Shown here: positions 9,072-17,653 of the stretch, piece after piece
Position numbering within the stretch: position 1 is the first letter of the stretch
Layout of the letters: every line of letters begins with the position of its first letter
NCBI GenBank assembly: GCA_910587245.1
Contig: CAJULX010000003.1
Span: forward strand, 1-64,000
Origin: Candidatus Gastranaerophilales bacterium
Lineage (GTDB): Bacteria; Cyanobacteriota; Vampirovibrionia; Gastranaerophilales; Gastranaerophilaceae
Direction: 5' to 3'
Length of the DNA: 64,000 nt
Notes under the pieces: model-generated
What the model was told of the DNA's origin: nothing
Databases searched by the model: none
The model's input: only the letters and a program-made list of their open reading frames with translations
Program-made: the position numbers and the translations under genes

Positions 9072-9995
9072 TTGAATAACTTTGCAGTAAGAATTATAAA
9101 AAACCAGTTTTTCCCCATAAAAGTGAGCGATAATATAAAGCTGCACCACGGGCAGATGGTGCTTGTGCGCACGGAAAAAGGGGAAGAGGCGCATAAAGTT
9201 TTTCTTGTAAATTCCGAAATTCAGGCCCGATGGGATAAATTCAAACCGGAGCCTTTGCCTTTTGTCCGCACTATGAATGAAAGAGATTTAGCGGAACTTG
9301 AAGAAATTAAAAAGCTTGAAATTCAGGCACTTTATAAATGCAGAGAGCTTGCCGAAAAAAGAAATTTATCAATGAACCTTATCCAGACAAGGTACACTTT
9401 TGATAAGAAAAAAATTACATTTTATTATACAGCCCCCGAAAGAGTAGATTTCAGGGAGCTTTTAAAAGATTTAACACAGGAATTTAAAAGGGTAAGAATT
9501 GATTTAAGACACATAGGCGTGCGCGATGAAACCAGCATTCTGCAAGGAATAGGGGTCTGCGGGCAGGCATATTGCTGCTGCTCATTTTTAAAGAAATTTG
9601 AATCGGTTAATACAAAACTTGCAAAAGATCAGGGAATTCCAATGACACCGGGGAAAATAACAGGGTCATGCGGAAGGCTTTTATGCTGTTTGAATTATGA
9701 ATACCCGAATTACCTTGAAGCTGCAAAACATCTTCCTCCCGTTGGTTCAGGGGTAATGACACCTGACGGTATCGGAAAAGTTGCAATATTGAATTTCTTA
9801 AAAAATACAATCGGCGTAAAATTGGAAGACGGCAAAATCAAAGACTATTCAAAAGATGATATTGAAATGATAGACGGTGAAGTAAATATTGAAATTGAAG
9901 GTGAAGATAACCGTCTGAATTACTCTGAAGAAGGGGAAACCATTGATATTAAAGCCCTTGATAACGATAAAAATTCATCCACGGGAAATATTTAA
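9072..9995 (+). CDS. ricT: PSP1-domain protein RicT (YaaT)
   Basis: 307 aa from TTG 9072, placed 10 nt after GGGA; an in-frame TTG at 9051 would add seven residues but has no ribosome site. No ATG is available. The PSP1 C-terminal domain is unmistakable: RIDLRHIGVRDE, then the cysteine-rich CGQAYCCCSFL and CGRLLCCLNYE blocks. In Bacillus RicT forms the RicAFT complex, which carries Fe-S clusters and promotes RNase Y-dependent mRNA processing; the conserved cysteines are the cluster ligands. The acidic C-terminal tail is not part of the domain. rsfS follows after 13 nt. TATAAT at 9014-9019 is the likely -10. Confidence 0.88.
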   Translation: MNNFAVRIIKNQFFPIKVSDNIKLHHGQMVLVRTEKGEEAHKVFLVNSEIQARWDKFKPEPLPFVRTMNERDLAELEEIKKLEIQALYKCRELAEKRNLSMNLIQTRYTFDKKKITFYYTAPERVDFRELLKDLTQEFKRVRIDLRHIGVRDETSILQGIGVCGQAYCCCSFLKKFESVNTKLAKDQGIPMTPGKITGSCGRLLCCLNYEYPNYLEAAKHLPPVGSGVMTPDGIGKVAILNFLKNTIGVKLEDGKIKDYSKDDIEMIDGEVNIEIEGEDNRLNYSEEGETIDIKALDNDKNSSTGNI

Positions 9996-10008
9996 AAAAG
10001 GAAATTGA

Positions 10009-10422
10009 ATGGAAAAAAATTTGAAAGCGGAAGATATTTCAAGTAAAAAACTATCAAGCGTTATAGCAAGAATTCTGGATGATAAGAAAGCGTCTGACAT
10101 CCTTGTTTTAAATGTAGCAGGGGTTTGCGTTTTATCCGATTATTTTGTAATAGCATCCGCAAGCTCAACCACACAGGTTAAAGGTTTAACTTCATCTTTA
10201 AGAGAAAGGGTTAAGGAATTATTCGGCAGAATCCCGAACGGAGATGAAAACGATCTTAAAAACAGATGGAATTTGCTTGATTACGGCGATGTTATTGTAC
10301 ATATTATGCACAACGAGCAGAGAGAGAACTATGCTCTTGAAAAATTTTGGAACCATGCCCTTAAAGTAGACAGGGAAGATTGGGAAGAAGAATCAAAAAA
10401 ATACTCCCAATATGCAAGATAA
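10009..10422 (+). CDS. rsfS: Ribosomal silencing factor RsfS
   Basis: 137 aa, Iojap/YbeB family. It binds ribosomal protein L14 and blocks joining of the subunits when nutrients run low. Family landmarks are ILVLNVAGVCVLSDYFVIASASS, with the conserved SDYFVI, followed by GDVIVHIMHNEQRENYALEKFW. AAAGGA lies 7 nt before the ATG. It is the second gene of an operon with ricT. Confidence 0.95.
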   Translation: MEKNLKAEDISSKKLSSVIARILDDKKASDILVLNVAGVCVLSDYFVIASASSTTQVKGLTSSLRERVKELFGRIPNGDENDLKNRWNLLDYGDVIVHIMHNEQRENYALEKFWNHALKVDREDWEEESKKYSQYAR

Positions 10423-10452
10423 CAAATTTGTAAATATAAAGGATTGATATTT

Positions 10453-11559
10453 ATGATTTTCCGTCTTGATATCAGCAAAAAATCTGTAATACCTATAGAA
10501 CAAACATCTTATGCTCAATTAGATATAAACGAAGATTTCATACAAACAACTATAGAGGCTAATCCTTTTTACATGCTGGATGAGGATATTTTAATAACAG
10601 GCAGACAAATCTGTGATTGGGATAAAACTAATGAACGCTGCGACTTGTTTGGTATAGACAGGAACGGAAAGCTTGTAGTCATAGAAGTTAAACGTGACGG
10701 CAATCAACAAAGAGATAAAAATGTTACAATTCAGTCAATTAAATATGCTTCATATTTTTCAACATATAAATTAAAAGACGTCGTAGAACAATATATGAAA
10801 TATGCAAATAAAGACACCTATCAAGATGCAGAACAAGATATTTTAAGCCATGTTTCTAATAGAAACGATAATTTTCAAATTGATAATAAGCCCAGAATAA
10901 TAATCATAGGCAAAGAATTTCCACAGGAAGTAACAGCATCCGTATTATGGTTAAAAGAATATGATATAGATATAAAATGCATATCTATCACCCCATATAA
11001 AGAAAATGATAATATTTATATAGACAGAAAAACCATTATTCCGCTTGAAGAAACAGAAAAATTTATGGTTTGCAGAAAAGAAAAAAATGACAGCATAGAA
11101 AAAGAACAAAATGAAAAAATAAAACAACGCTTTAATAATTTTATTAATAAATTAAATGGCAATATATTTGCCAAAAACAATCAATTAAATGAACTTAATA
11201 CGGGAACGAATCATATTTCATATTTTTATTATGGCAATAAATACTATCATTATGAAATTTTTATTCCCGAATACGGAAACTGTATTGATATCGGATTTCA
11301 CTTTGAAGGAAGCATTGATGAACAAAAATTTAACGATTTTATGAATGCAAAAGAAATACCGTTAAAAAATATTGGTTTTACAATTTTTAAAGACAAAAAC
11401 ACACAAAAAGGATGCATATACAAAATTATTTTGCCATGTCAATTTTCAACAATAACGAATAACGAACTTGATAAAGCCGTAAAGGAAGCGTCCGATAAAT
11501 TTTGTGAATTATACGGGTGCATATCCGGTTATGTAGATAAAAATTTGCTTAATAGATGA
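10453..11559 (+). CDS. PD-(D/E)XK nuclease-like protein (DUF91/NucS-like N-terminus)
   Basis: 368 aa from ATG 10453, which has AAAGGA 9 nt upstream; a TTG three codons earlier is less likely. Residues of about 60-90 read RCDLFGIDRNGKLVVIEVKRDG, a classic D-x(n)-E-x-K nuclease active site like that of NucS/EndoMS and DUF91 proteins. The middle and C-terminal part (about 200-368) is lysine/glutamate-rich, contains no motif I recognise, and may be a DNA- or partner-binding module. It sits downstream of ricT-rsfS but its AT-richer codons and unrelated content mark it as accessory. It could be a repair or restriction-like nuclease; the substrate is unknown. Confidence 0.65.
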   Translation: MIFRLDISKKSVIPIEQTSYAQLDINEDFIQTTIEANPFYMLDEDILITGRQICDWDKTNERCDLFGIDRNGKLVVIEVKRDGNQQRDKNVTIQSIKYASYFSTYKLKDVVEQYMKYANKDTYQDAEQDILSHVSNRNDNFQIDNKPRIIIIGKEFPQEVTASVLWLKEYDIDIKCISITPYKENDNIYIDRKTIIPLEETEKFMVCRKEKNDSIEKEQNEKIKQRFNNFINKLNGNIFAKNNQLNELNTGTNHISYFYYGNKYYHYEIFIPEYGNCIDIGFHFEGSIDEQKFNDFMNAKEIPLKNIGFTIFKDKNTQKGCIYKIILPCQFSTITNNELDKAVKEASDKFCELYGCISGYVDKNLLNR

Positions 11560-11599
11560 TTTAAATTTCTTATTTTAACATTCTTTTCCAGGTTGTTTC

Positions 11600-11628
11600 T
11601 TGCAAAATTAGTTTAAAGTTGTTAAAAT
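11600..11628 (+). promoter_or_regulatory. Promoter of the candidate small RNA (TTGCAA-17-TAAAAT)
   Basis: TTGCAA (11600-11605) and TAAAAT (11623-11628) are spaced by 17 nt, a near-optimal vegetative promoter placed in a gene-free stretch and pointing at a structured region that ends in a strong terminator. Confidence 0.55.
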
Positions 11629-11634
11629 GAAAAT

Positions 11635-11770
11635 TAAGCTCAAGCGCGCAAGAATTAATTAATAATTCAAGCAGGAATTGAGACGCGGGGGCTTAAATTA
11701 AAAGAATTTTAGTTTAATTCAGCATGCAAGAATTTTTTGTTTATAATTGCAGAAAGTTCTTGCTTTTTTT
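11635..11770 (+). ncRNA. Candidate structured small RNA
   Basis: The 329-nt stretch between the nuclease gene and rplI has no convincing ORF but contains a full transcription unit of about 135 nt. The 5' segment TTAAGCTC (11634-11641) can pair with GGGCTTAA (11689-11696), an 11-bp hairpin with a GAA loop spans 11693-11717, and a 13-bp terminator spans 11726-11763. The first two helices share 11693-11696, so they compete and two folds are possible. GCAAGAA occurs both near the 5' end (11648) and in the terminator stem, so the 5' copy could also pair with TTCTTGC at the 3' end and disrupt the terminator. I do not recognise the family; 6S RNA is one possibility, but no defining feature was seen. 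Confidence 0.5.
11726..11770 (+). terminator. Rho-independent terminator of the candidate small RNA
   Basis: GCAAGAATTTTTT (11726-11738) pairs with AGAAAGTTCTTGC (11751-11763) as a 13-bp stem with two G-U pairs and a 12-nt loop, followed directly by seven T. Confidence 0.75.
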
Positions 11771-11829
11771 ATTTAAATCATTGTAAAAATTCCCATAAAG
11801 GGAATATATTAAAAATTAAAAACAACACA

Positions 11830-11864
11830 AAAAATGCTCCGAAAAATCAATTCGGAGCATTTTT
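11830..11864. terminator. Bidirectional terminator downstream of rplI
   Basis: AAAAATGCTCCGAA (11830-11843) and TTCGGAGCATTTTT (11851-11864) form a perfect 14-bp stem with a 7-nt loop. It ends the minus-strand rplI transcript and would back up the small-RNA terminator on the plus strand. A smaller ATTCCC/GGGAAT hairpin lies at 11789-11805. Confidence 0.85.
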
Positions 11865-11888
11865 AAACTTAAATCAGGTTTTATAAGC

Positions 11889-12392
11889 TTATTCTTCAGT
11901 TTCAGCAGCCGTTTCTTCTTCAACAATAGCTTCTTTAATTGTTTCAGAAGCGCTTACGGTAACTTTTACCTGAGCTTTAACTTTTGAAGATAATTTTACG
12001 GTCATGACAAAATCACCAACTTTATTGATAGGATTGTCAAGAGTGATGGTTTTTCTGTCTACTTCAATGCCTGTTTTTGCAAGTAATTCTTCAGCAAGTT
12101 TTTTGGTTGTAATTGTACCGAATAATTTACCTGATTCACCTGCTTTTGCTGATAATTCAATAACTTCAACAGCTTGAATTTTTTCAGCTAATGCAAGAGC
12201 TTCCTGATGAAGTTTTTCAGCTTTAGCTTTAATTCTTGCCATATCTCTTTCTCTTGCTTCAAGAGAACCTTTTGTAGCTTTTTCGGCTAAGTTATTCGGA
12301 ATTAAATAATTTCTTGCATATCCGTCTTTAACATTCACTATATCGCCCACTTCGCCAATATTTTGAACATCTTTTTTAAGTATAAGTTGCAT
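11889..12392 (-). CDS. rplI: 50S ribosomal protein L9
   Basis: 167 aa. The start is MQLILKKDV at 12392, chosen because AAGGAG lies 7 nt upstream; a longer ORF to 12419 has no ribosome site. The N-terminal rRNA-binding domain shows GDIVNVKDGYARNYLIP, followed by the long helix and a C-terminal domain containing SGKLFGTIT. A glutamate/alanine-rich tail of about 20 residues extends beyond the usual 148-150 aa. It lies 79 nt downstream of minE on the same strand. Confidence 0.97.
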   Translation of the reverse strand: MQLILKKDVQNIGEVGDIVNVKDGYARNYLIPNNLAEKATKGSLEARERDMARIKAKAEKLHQEALALAEKIQAVEVIELSAKAGESGKLFGTITTKKLAEELLAKTGIEVDRKTITLDNPINKVGDFVMTVKLSSKVKAQVKVTVSASETIKEAIVEEETAAETEE

Positions 12393-12470
12393 TTTTGTCT
12401 CCTTGTAGTTTTTTATCAAGTAAGGTTATCTTAAATAAAACATCCTGTTTTTTCAAGTCCTTACTTTAAA

Positions 12471-13082
12471 TTATTGTTTTTTCTTTTTTTCTTTTTTGTG
12501 AGATGAGCCTGTACCTGCGGGAGCTGCTTCTTTTTCTTCGGATTTTTCAGGGTTTTCTTCCTTTTTATCCTCAGATTCTGTGGTTTCCTGCTCTTCTTTT
12601 TGAGCTTCATCTTCAAGCTCTTTATCGTTTATATTTTTTCTTGCCTGCTCGATTAATTCATTATCAATTTCTGTGCCGTCCGCAAGGGCAAGGGCTTTTT
12701 CTTTAATTAAATTTTCAAGCTCTTTTACAATCTCTTCAGCTTTTTTCTGATTTTTTAATGACTGTTCTTTTATTGTTTCATCAATTTCATCATCTGTTTT
12801 GGGGCGGATAACAGGTATGCTTAATGCAAGAACCGTTTTATTTTCAAGTGCATCAATCTGTAATTGGAAATTTTCATCGTCAATTTCCATATATTTGGAT
12901 ACAACCAAAACAAGTTCTTCTCTCATCATTTGAATGGCACGTTCGGAAAAACCTGCTCTGTCTTGCAAAAGAACGGTTTTAAGACGATTTACCGCAACCC
13001 CTTTTGTAGGGTCAACTTGCTCTTCCTGAGATGTAAAAAAGCTTAAGACTTTATTATACAAATCATGAAAAATGTCTTTCAT
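12471..13082 (-). CDS. minE: Cell division topological specificity factor MinE with long charged C-terminal extension
   Basis: 203 aa, about twice the usual 80-100. Residues 1-95 are MinE: an N-terminal amphipathic membrane-targeting segment (IFHDLYNKVLSFF), the MinD-contact region NRLKTVLLQDRAGFSER and the beta-sheet dimer domain ending in LALSIPVIRP. Residues 100-203 are an added lysine/glutamate-rich, probably helical or disordered region ending in HKKEKKKKQ. MinE stimulates MinD ATPase and drives pole-to-pole patterning. Its ATG overlaps the minD stop by one base (TAATG), so translation is coupled. Confidence 0.92.
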   Translation of the reverse strand: MKDIFHDLYNKVLSFFTSQEEQVDPTKGVAVNRLKTVLLQDRAGFSERAIQMMREELVLVVSKYMEIDDENFQLQIDALENKTVLALSIPVIRPKTDDEIDETIKEQSLKNQKKAEEIVKELENLIKEKALALADGTEIDNELIEQARKNINDKELEDEAQKEEQETTESEDKKEENPEKSEEKEAAPAGTGSSHKKEKKKKQ

Positions 13083-13894
13083 TATTCTGCCTTCGCTTTC
13101 TTAGAAAAGAATTTTTTGATTTTTTCTATAATGTTTTTCGGCTGGTCTATATCAAGGAAAGGCACATCTTCACCTTGAATTCTTTTTGCAACATTTAAAT
13201 ATGCCTGCCCTGCAAGAGATTTTTCATCATTTACAATGGGTTCGCCCTTATTTGTAGATGTGATAACCCCTGTATCTTCAGGAATAATACCGATTAATTC
13301 CGCTGAAAGTATTTCAACAACATCTTCAACGCTCATCATATCGTTTGTTTTAATCAAATTCGGACGAACTCTGTTTACAAGCAATCTGTATCTTTTAACA
13401 TCTTCTTTTGATTCAAGAAGACCGATAATTCTATCCGCATCACGAATTGCGGACATTTCGGGAGTCGTTACAACGATAGCTTCATTAGCGCCTGCAACGG
13501 CGTTTTGGAACCCTTGTTCAATACCTGCGGGGCAATCAACAAGAATGTAGTCAAATTCTTCTTTTAAAGTTTCGCAGATTTCTTTCAATTGGTCTGCATT
13601 TACCGCGGATTTATCCCTTGTCTGCGCTGCCGCTAAAAGACAAAGATTCGGGTTTTTCTTATCTTTTACAAGAGCCTGTTTGAGTTTGCATCTGTCTTCA
13701 ACAACATCCACAATTGTATAAACAATACGGTTTTCCAAACCCAGCAATAAATCTAAGTTACGGAGACCTATATCCGTATCAATCAAAACTACCTTATTAC
13801 CACCCTTTGCAAGAGCAGTTCCTATATTTGCAGAGGTTGTAGTTTTACCTACGCCGCCCTTTCCTGATGTAATTACAATAACAGAACCTGTCAT
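13082..13894 (-). CDS. minD: Septum site-determining ATPase MinD
   Basis: 270 aa, standard length. Deviant Walker A KGGVGKTT near residue 11, switch I DTDIGLRNLD and Walker B-like ILVDCPAGIE are intact. The C-terminal amphipathic membrane-targeting helix (IIEKIKKFFSKK) is present. MinD binds membrane as an ATP dimer, carries MinC, and is released by MinE. It is the middle gene of minC-minD-minE, 12 nt after minC, and overlaps minE by one base. Confidence 0.98.
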   Translation of the reverse strand: MTGSVIVITSGKGGVGKTTTSANIGTALAKGGNKVVLIDTDIGLRNLDLLLGLENRIVYTIVDVVEDRCKLKQALVKDKKNPNLCLLAAAQTRDKSAVNADQLKEICETLKEEFDYILVDCPAGIEQGFQNAVAGANEAIVVTTPEMSAIRDADRIIGLLESKEDVKRYRLLVNRVRPNLIKTNDMMSVEDVVEILSAELIGIIPEDTGVITSTNKGEPIVNDEKSLAGQAYLNVAKRIQGEDVPFLDIDQPKNIIEKIKKFFSKKAKAE

Positions 13895-13906
13895 ATATTT
13901 TCACTC

Positions 13907-14947
13907 CTATTGATTAGCCATTTTAAACAACACAATATTATCATCCACAATTCTGGCCTCCTCAGGCGTAAAGATTGAAGATTTTACAATATAAGGAATA
14001 TTACCGCCATCCGGACGTCTTGAATAGCAGTTTGCAATTCTGAGCTGAACGGCATTCATTTTTAATGCTCTGATTTTTGCATCTCTGTTTCCTTTTGAAC
14101 CTGCATGGGCAATTGAGCCGAGAACTCCCCATACCGTAATGTCGCCCGTGGCTTTAATTTCGGAACCCGGGTGGCAATCTCCGATTATTACGATATTACC
14201 GTCGAATTCAAGAGTTTGTCCGCTTCTTAAAGTCTGATTTACGTATATGGTTTGTTTATTATCAATAACTACAGGATCGGTTGTGGGCGGAGCATAGAAA
14301 TCAACTTCTTCAAAATCTTCTTCATCTTGAAGTTTTTCGTCACTCGCCTTTTTATAAACCGTGATTACCTGTCTTTGAAGCCCTTCGGTATTTTCTTCCT
14401 GTTTTTGAACAGGTTCGGCTTCTTTTTTCGGAGCTTCTTCGGTATCTTGAAGTTCGCCGCCTTCTCTTATGTGTTTTTTCAATTCATCAAATTTATTTTG
14501 TGCCGGTTTTTCGGTATTTTGCGGTTTCAAAGCTTCTGCCGTGCGTTCGGTTTCTTTGTTTTTAGGTTCGCTTGAAGCTTTTTCAACCTGATTGGCTGCG
14601 GGAATTTCAATAATTTCTTCTTTATTTTCGGGGTTTTCGCCATCTTCGGTCACAGTCTGCAGTTTCAATACTTTCGGCTGTGTTACCCTTATACCCATTG
14701 AAGCACAGGCATTCTGCGTAATTAAAGATGTGGTTTCAACATTTACAAGTTCTGAATTATAGCTTTCAATTAAAGATCTTATGCTTAAAATTTGAGATTG
14801 GTTTAAAACATTATCTTTAAGCTTTAATGAAATACCCCTGCCTGAAGCATTCGGAATCTCAAGAGCTAAAGAAACATTATTAATAATCTCTCCCGTATTA
14901 CTGCATTCGCTTAAGTCTATGACAAAAAGTCCGATATTCTCTTCCAT
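13907..14947 (-). CDS. minC: Septum site-determining protein MinC
   Basis: 346 aa from ATG 14947, which has GAGGT 9 nt upstream; the ATG three codons earlier abuts that sequence and is unlikely. The N-terminal domain (about 1-110) includes FVIDLSEC and a helix-rich fold that inhibits FtsZ. Residues of about 115-230 are a low-complexity Glu/Lys/Pro/Gln linker, longer than in E. coli (231 aa in total). The C-terminal beta-helix has RSGQTLEFDGNIVIIGDCHPG, VWGVLGSIAHAG and ANCYSRRPD, the MinD-binding and dimer face. It is the first gene of minCDE. Confidence 0.95.
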   Translation of the reverse strand: MEENIGLFVIDLSECSNTGEIINNVSLALEIPNASGRGISLKLKDNVLNQSQILSIRSLIESYNSELVNVETTSLITQNACASMGIRVTQPKVLKLQTVTEDGENPENKEEIIEIPAANQVEKASSEPKNKETERTAEALKPQNTEKPAQNKFDELKKHIREGGELQDTEEAPKKEAEPVQKQEENTEGLQRQVITVYKKASDEKLQDEEDFEEVDFYAPPTTDPVVIDNKQTIYVNQTLRSGQTLEFDGNIVIIGDCHPGSEIKATGDITVWGVLGSIAHAGSKGNRDAKIRALKMNAVQLRIANCYSRRPDGGNIPYIVKSSIFTPEEARIVDDNIVLFKMANQ

Positions 14948-15023
14948 AAAATTCATACCTCAAAATTAACTTGTAATTACCATAACTTAAAATGAAGATA
15001 AAAACAATTGTTTATAAAGAAAA

Positions 15024-15051
15024 CCGTCCTTAAAGTTTACATTCAGACGGG
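15024..15051 (+). promoter_or_regulatory. Hairpin in the leader of the 15103 gene
   Basis: CCGTC (15024-15028) and GACGG (15046-15050) can pair across a 17-nt loop, followed by GCAATTTTTT. It could be a weak attenuator-like element in the minC/15103 divergent region. Only five base pairs are seen, so support is modest. Confidence 0.25.
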
Positions 15052-15102
15052 CAATTTTTTGCTTACTTGTGTTTTAATAAGTGTGTAGGAAGATAATTAA
15101 TC

Positions 15103-15918
15103 ATGCAAGTTAATTCGCTGCAAAATATAGTTTCAACAAATACATTCAAGGATTTTCATATACCAAAAAATAAAGGGAATGAAAATCATAAAAACATACA
15201 GCCGCATACACCAAAAAACGATATAAATAAAGAAGAGCATCACAATCATAATAATAAAAGCGTGCTTAAAAAGGCTGCTCCATTGGCAGGAGCCGTTATA
15301 GGAACAATTTTACCGCTTATATTATTCAATAAAGCTCAAGGGAAAGCTTTAAATAAAGAGGTTTTAAAATCGGGCGGTGTTATTGATAAATTAAAAGAAA
15401 TCGGTGAATATTTTGAAATAGACGGCGTTCCAAAAATTTTATCCACGGCAGGCGGCGCTATTTTAGGCGGTCTTATCGGCGGATGCGCTGTAGACAAAAA
15501 TAAAGAAGACAGAATTGAAAAGGTTAAAGAAGGCCTTTTTGAGATGACAAATATTACTGTGCCTACTTTGCTTGTTGCAGGCGGAGTAAAATTTATGCAG
15601 TCTAAAAAGCTCGATAAAGGTATCGGCAAATTTGCACCCGTCATTGTGGGTCTCGGTGCCGGAATTCCCATAGCGCAGAAGATTTCAAACACTATTTCAA
15701 AGAAAATATTTAAAGATAAAGGCGAAGAGCGCAAATTTAAACCGGCGGATTTACTTGTACATTCAGATGATTTAATTGAAATGCTCGTATTAATGAAGGT
15801 TCCTTTTGCAAAAAAACTTCAAATCGATAAAATTTTAGCCTTGATTTATGCTAAATGCGGATACGAAACAGGCACAAAAGATATACATAACAAGGGAACA
15901 GGACACCATCACCATTAA
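15103..15918 (+). CDS. Hypothetical protein with glycine-rich membrane segments (M-x-V-N N-terminus class)
   Basis: 271 aa; no characterised family recognised. It starts MQVNSLQNI, like several other proteins here, and has a His/Asn/Lys-rich linker (about 20-50). Glycine-zipper hydrophobic stretches follow: AAPLAGAVIGTILPLILF, then TAGGAILGGLIGGCAV and VIVGLGAGIPIA. They are separated by a conserved-looking soluble segment, and the protein ends in a lysine-rich region and natural HHHH. Glycine-zipper segments often insert in or associate with membranes. It overlaps tail-to-tail by 4 nt with the phosphoesterase-like gene. AGGAAG lies 12 nt before the ATG. Confidence 0.6.
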   Translation: MQVNSLQNIVSTNTFKDFHIPKNKGNENHKNIQPHTPKNDINKEEHHNHNNKSVLKKAAPLAGAVIGTILPLILFNKAQGKALNKEVLKSGGVIDKLKEIGEYFEIDGVPKILSTAGGAILGGLIGGCAVDKNKEDRIEKVKEGLFEMTNITVPTLLVAGGVKFMQSKKLDKGIGKFAPVIVGLGAGIPIAQKISNTISKKIFKDKGEERKFKPADLLVHSDDLIEMLVLMKVPFAKKLQIDKILALIYAKCGYETGTKDIHNKGTGHHHH

Positions 15919-17585
15919 TTTTTAATTCTTGTGTCACATTCTGCAATGAGATTTTCTTTATTTTCATTCATGTAGCTTACAAACAGCTTTTTGGCGTTTA
16001 AATTCAAAGGTTCCGCTTCATTATAAAGAGTGCTGTTTATAAACGGTGTTTTGGATTTTTTAAAGTATTTTTCAACGTTAGCAATTGTGTAAGTTTTATT
16101 TAAATCAATCGAAGCACCGTCTGCGGTTTTTATAAACTGTGTTAAATATTCATCGGATTTTCCCGAATGAATACCGTTAAGAATTTCCTTTTTATCGATA
16201 ATAAGCCCGCTATAGTGTGTTACAGGATTCCTCTTGGGGTTTGTTTCGCTGAATACGGTATTTTCTGCAACAAGTTTTACAAGCACCCTTCCCGATATCG
16301 TATTTTTCAATAGTCCCGCATCTTCATCAACAATGCCGTTTAAGGTATTCATTATCTGTATATTATTTGCTCCGCCGTATAAAGCGGTATCAAGAGGGGT
16401 TCTTATTGCAGAAGCATTTATTGCAAATATCTCCACTTCAGGATTTGTTTTTTGAATTTGGGAAAGTATTGCATCAGTTACAAAATTTGCGAGATAATTG
16501 TTCCCGAGCCTTATGCCTTCTATGCCTAAAACACTGATATCCGGCTTTCTTGTATTAATTTTATATTCCTTTTTTAAATCTTTACAAAAAACTCTGTCGT
16601 AAAATTTCTTAAAAAACCCTTCTTTTGAAAATACGGGGCTGTTATCGGGATAATAAACACCTAAATCTACATCTGATTTTAAATCTCCTTCATCATCAAG
16701 GAAGAATTTAGCATTAACATATTTTTCAAAATTCTGACCCAGATTAACAATTTTTACGCCGGAAACTTCATCTATACCGTCTAAATGCTCATGAGCATTT
16801 AAAATAAGGTTGATGTTATCTTTTCCCATATATTCGGCAAGGTTTTGTGCAAAATTAACCCCTGTGTGGCTTGATACTATAACAAGACCTTTCGGATTTT
16901 TTTGTTTGAATTCTTTGATGGTTTTTACCGTTTCATCAAAAGTTTCTTTGTAATCTTCAGGAGCGGTTGATTTTCCTGCCTTTGCAAATTGATTAATAAA
17001 ATTTATACCTCTTATACCATATCTGTAATACGGCATATTAACGGGGTTTATACCCAAAAACAGTGCTTTGTGTTTTAAATTCGGGTTTTTATCATCTTCG
17101 ATTTCAAGAATATCTTGTTTTACAACCTTGTTTGTATCAATTAACGGCTGAAGCACGGGTGATTTTTTAAAATCAAGATTTGTCATAAGAACAGTAGCAC
17201 AAATATTCTCAAGCACTTTTTTGAATTCATACACGCCCGCATCAAACTCGTGATTGCCGGGGACAAAATAAGTTTTTGTATTTTTTGCAAATGCATTCAT
17301 TTTTTCAACAAACTTGTTAAAAAACATTGTTTGAAAATAATGAGAATTAGCATTGGGGTTTGATTTATATCCTTTTGTTCCGCCTGCAATAAACCAATCT
17401 CCCGCAATTACAAGGGCATTTTGATTTCCTTTTTTGTCTTCAAGAAAAAGTTCGTCTTTGTTTTGTTCTATGCTTTGATAGAAACCGTCCAGCTTTTCAA
17501 GATTTCCATGGTTATCCGAAAATGTATTTATGTTTAATACGGCGCTTTTAAAATTAAAATTTGAACCGTTTGAATTAATTTTCAT
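15915..17585 (-). CDS. Calcineurin-type phosphoesterase / 5'-nucleotidase family protein
   Basis: 556 aa without a Sec signal peptide, unlike most UshA-type nucleotidases. The N-terminus reads MKINSNGSNFNFKS. Metal-binding motifs run in order: SDNHGN (D-x-H, D24/H26), AGDWFIAGG (G-D), PGNHEFDAG (GNHE), SSHTGVN, and NAHEHLDG in place of GHxH. A C-terminal 5_nucleotid_C-like domain follows from about residue 345, with NASAIRTPLD and an NLNKTYTIANVEKYF stretch. It probably hydrolyses nucleotides or related phosphoesters. Lack of a normal signal peptide despite an extracytoplasmic family suggests either a cytosolic role or export by the unusual N-terminus. Confidence 0.8.
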   Translation of the reverse strand: MKINSNGSNFNFKSAVLNINTFSDNHGNLEKLDGFYQSIEQNKDELFLEDKKGNQNALVIAGDWFIAGGTKGYKSNPNANSHYFQTMFFNKFVEKMNAFAKNTKTYFVPGNHEFDAGVYEFKKVLENICATVLMTNLDFKKSPVLQPLIDTNKVVKQDILEIEDDKNPNLKHKALFLGINPVNMPYYRYGIRGINFINQFAKAGKSTAPEDYKETFDETVKTIKEFKQKNPKGLVIVSSHTGVNFAQNLAEYMGKDNINLILNAHEHLDGIDEVSGVKIVNLGQNFEKYVNAKFFLDDEGDLKSDVDLGVYYPDNSPVFSKEGFFKKFYDRVFCKDLKKEYKINTRKPDISVLGIEGIRLGNNYLANFVTDAILSQIQKTNPEVEIFAINASAIRTPLDTALYGGANNIQIMNTLNGIVDEDAGLLKNTISGRVLVKLVAENTVFSETNPKRNPVTHYSGLIIDKKEILNGIHSGKSDEYLTQFIKTADGASIDLNKTYTIANVEKYFKKSKTPFINSTLYNEAEPLNLNAKKLFVSYMNENKENLIAECDTRIKN

Positions 17586-17617
17586 TGTGTATATTTAAAA
17601 TATGAAAATAAAAAAAA

Positions 17618-17653
17618 TTGATAGTTTTTTATGCTCCTGTTAAAATTTTGTTT
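17618..17653 (+). promoter_or_regulatory. Leaderless-type promoter of the amidase (TTGATA-17-TAAAAT-7-ATG)
   Basis: TTGATA (17618-17623), 17-nt spacer, TAAAAT (17641-17646), 7 nt, then ATG 17654. There is no Shine-Dalgarno. The TTG of the -35 is 36 nt and therefore 12 codons upstream in frame, which tempts ORF callers to extend the gene. Confidence 0.65.
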
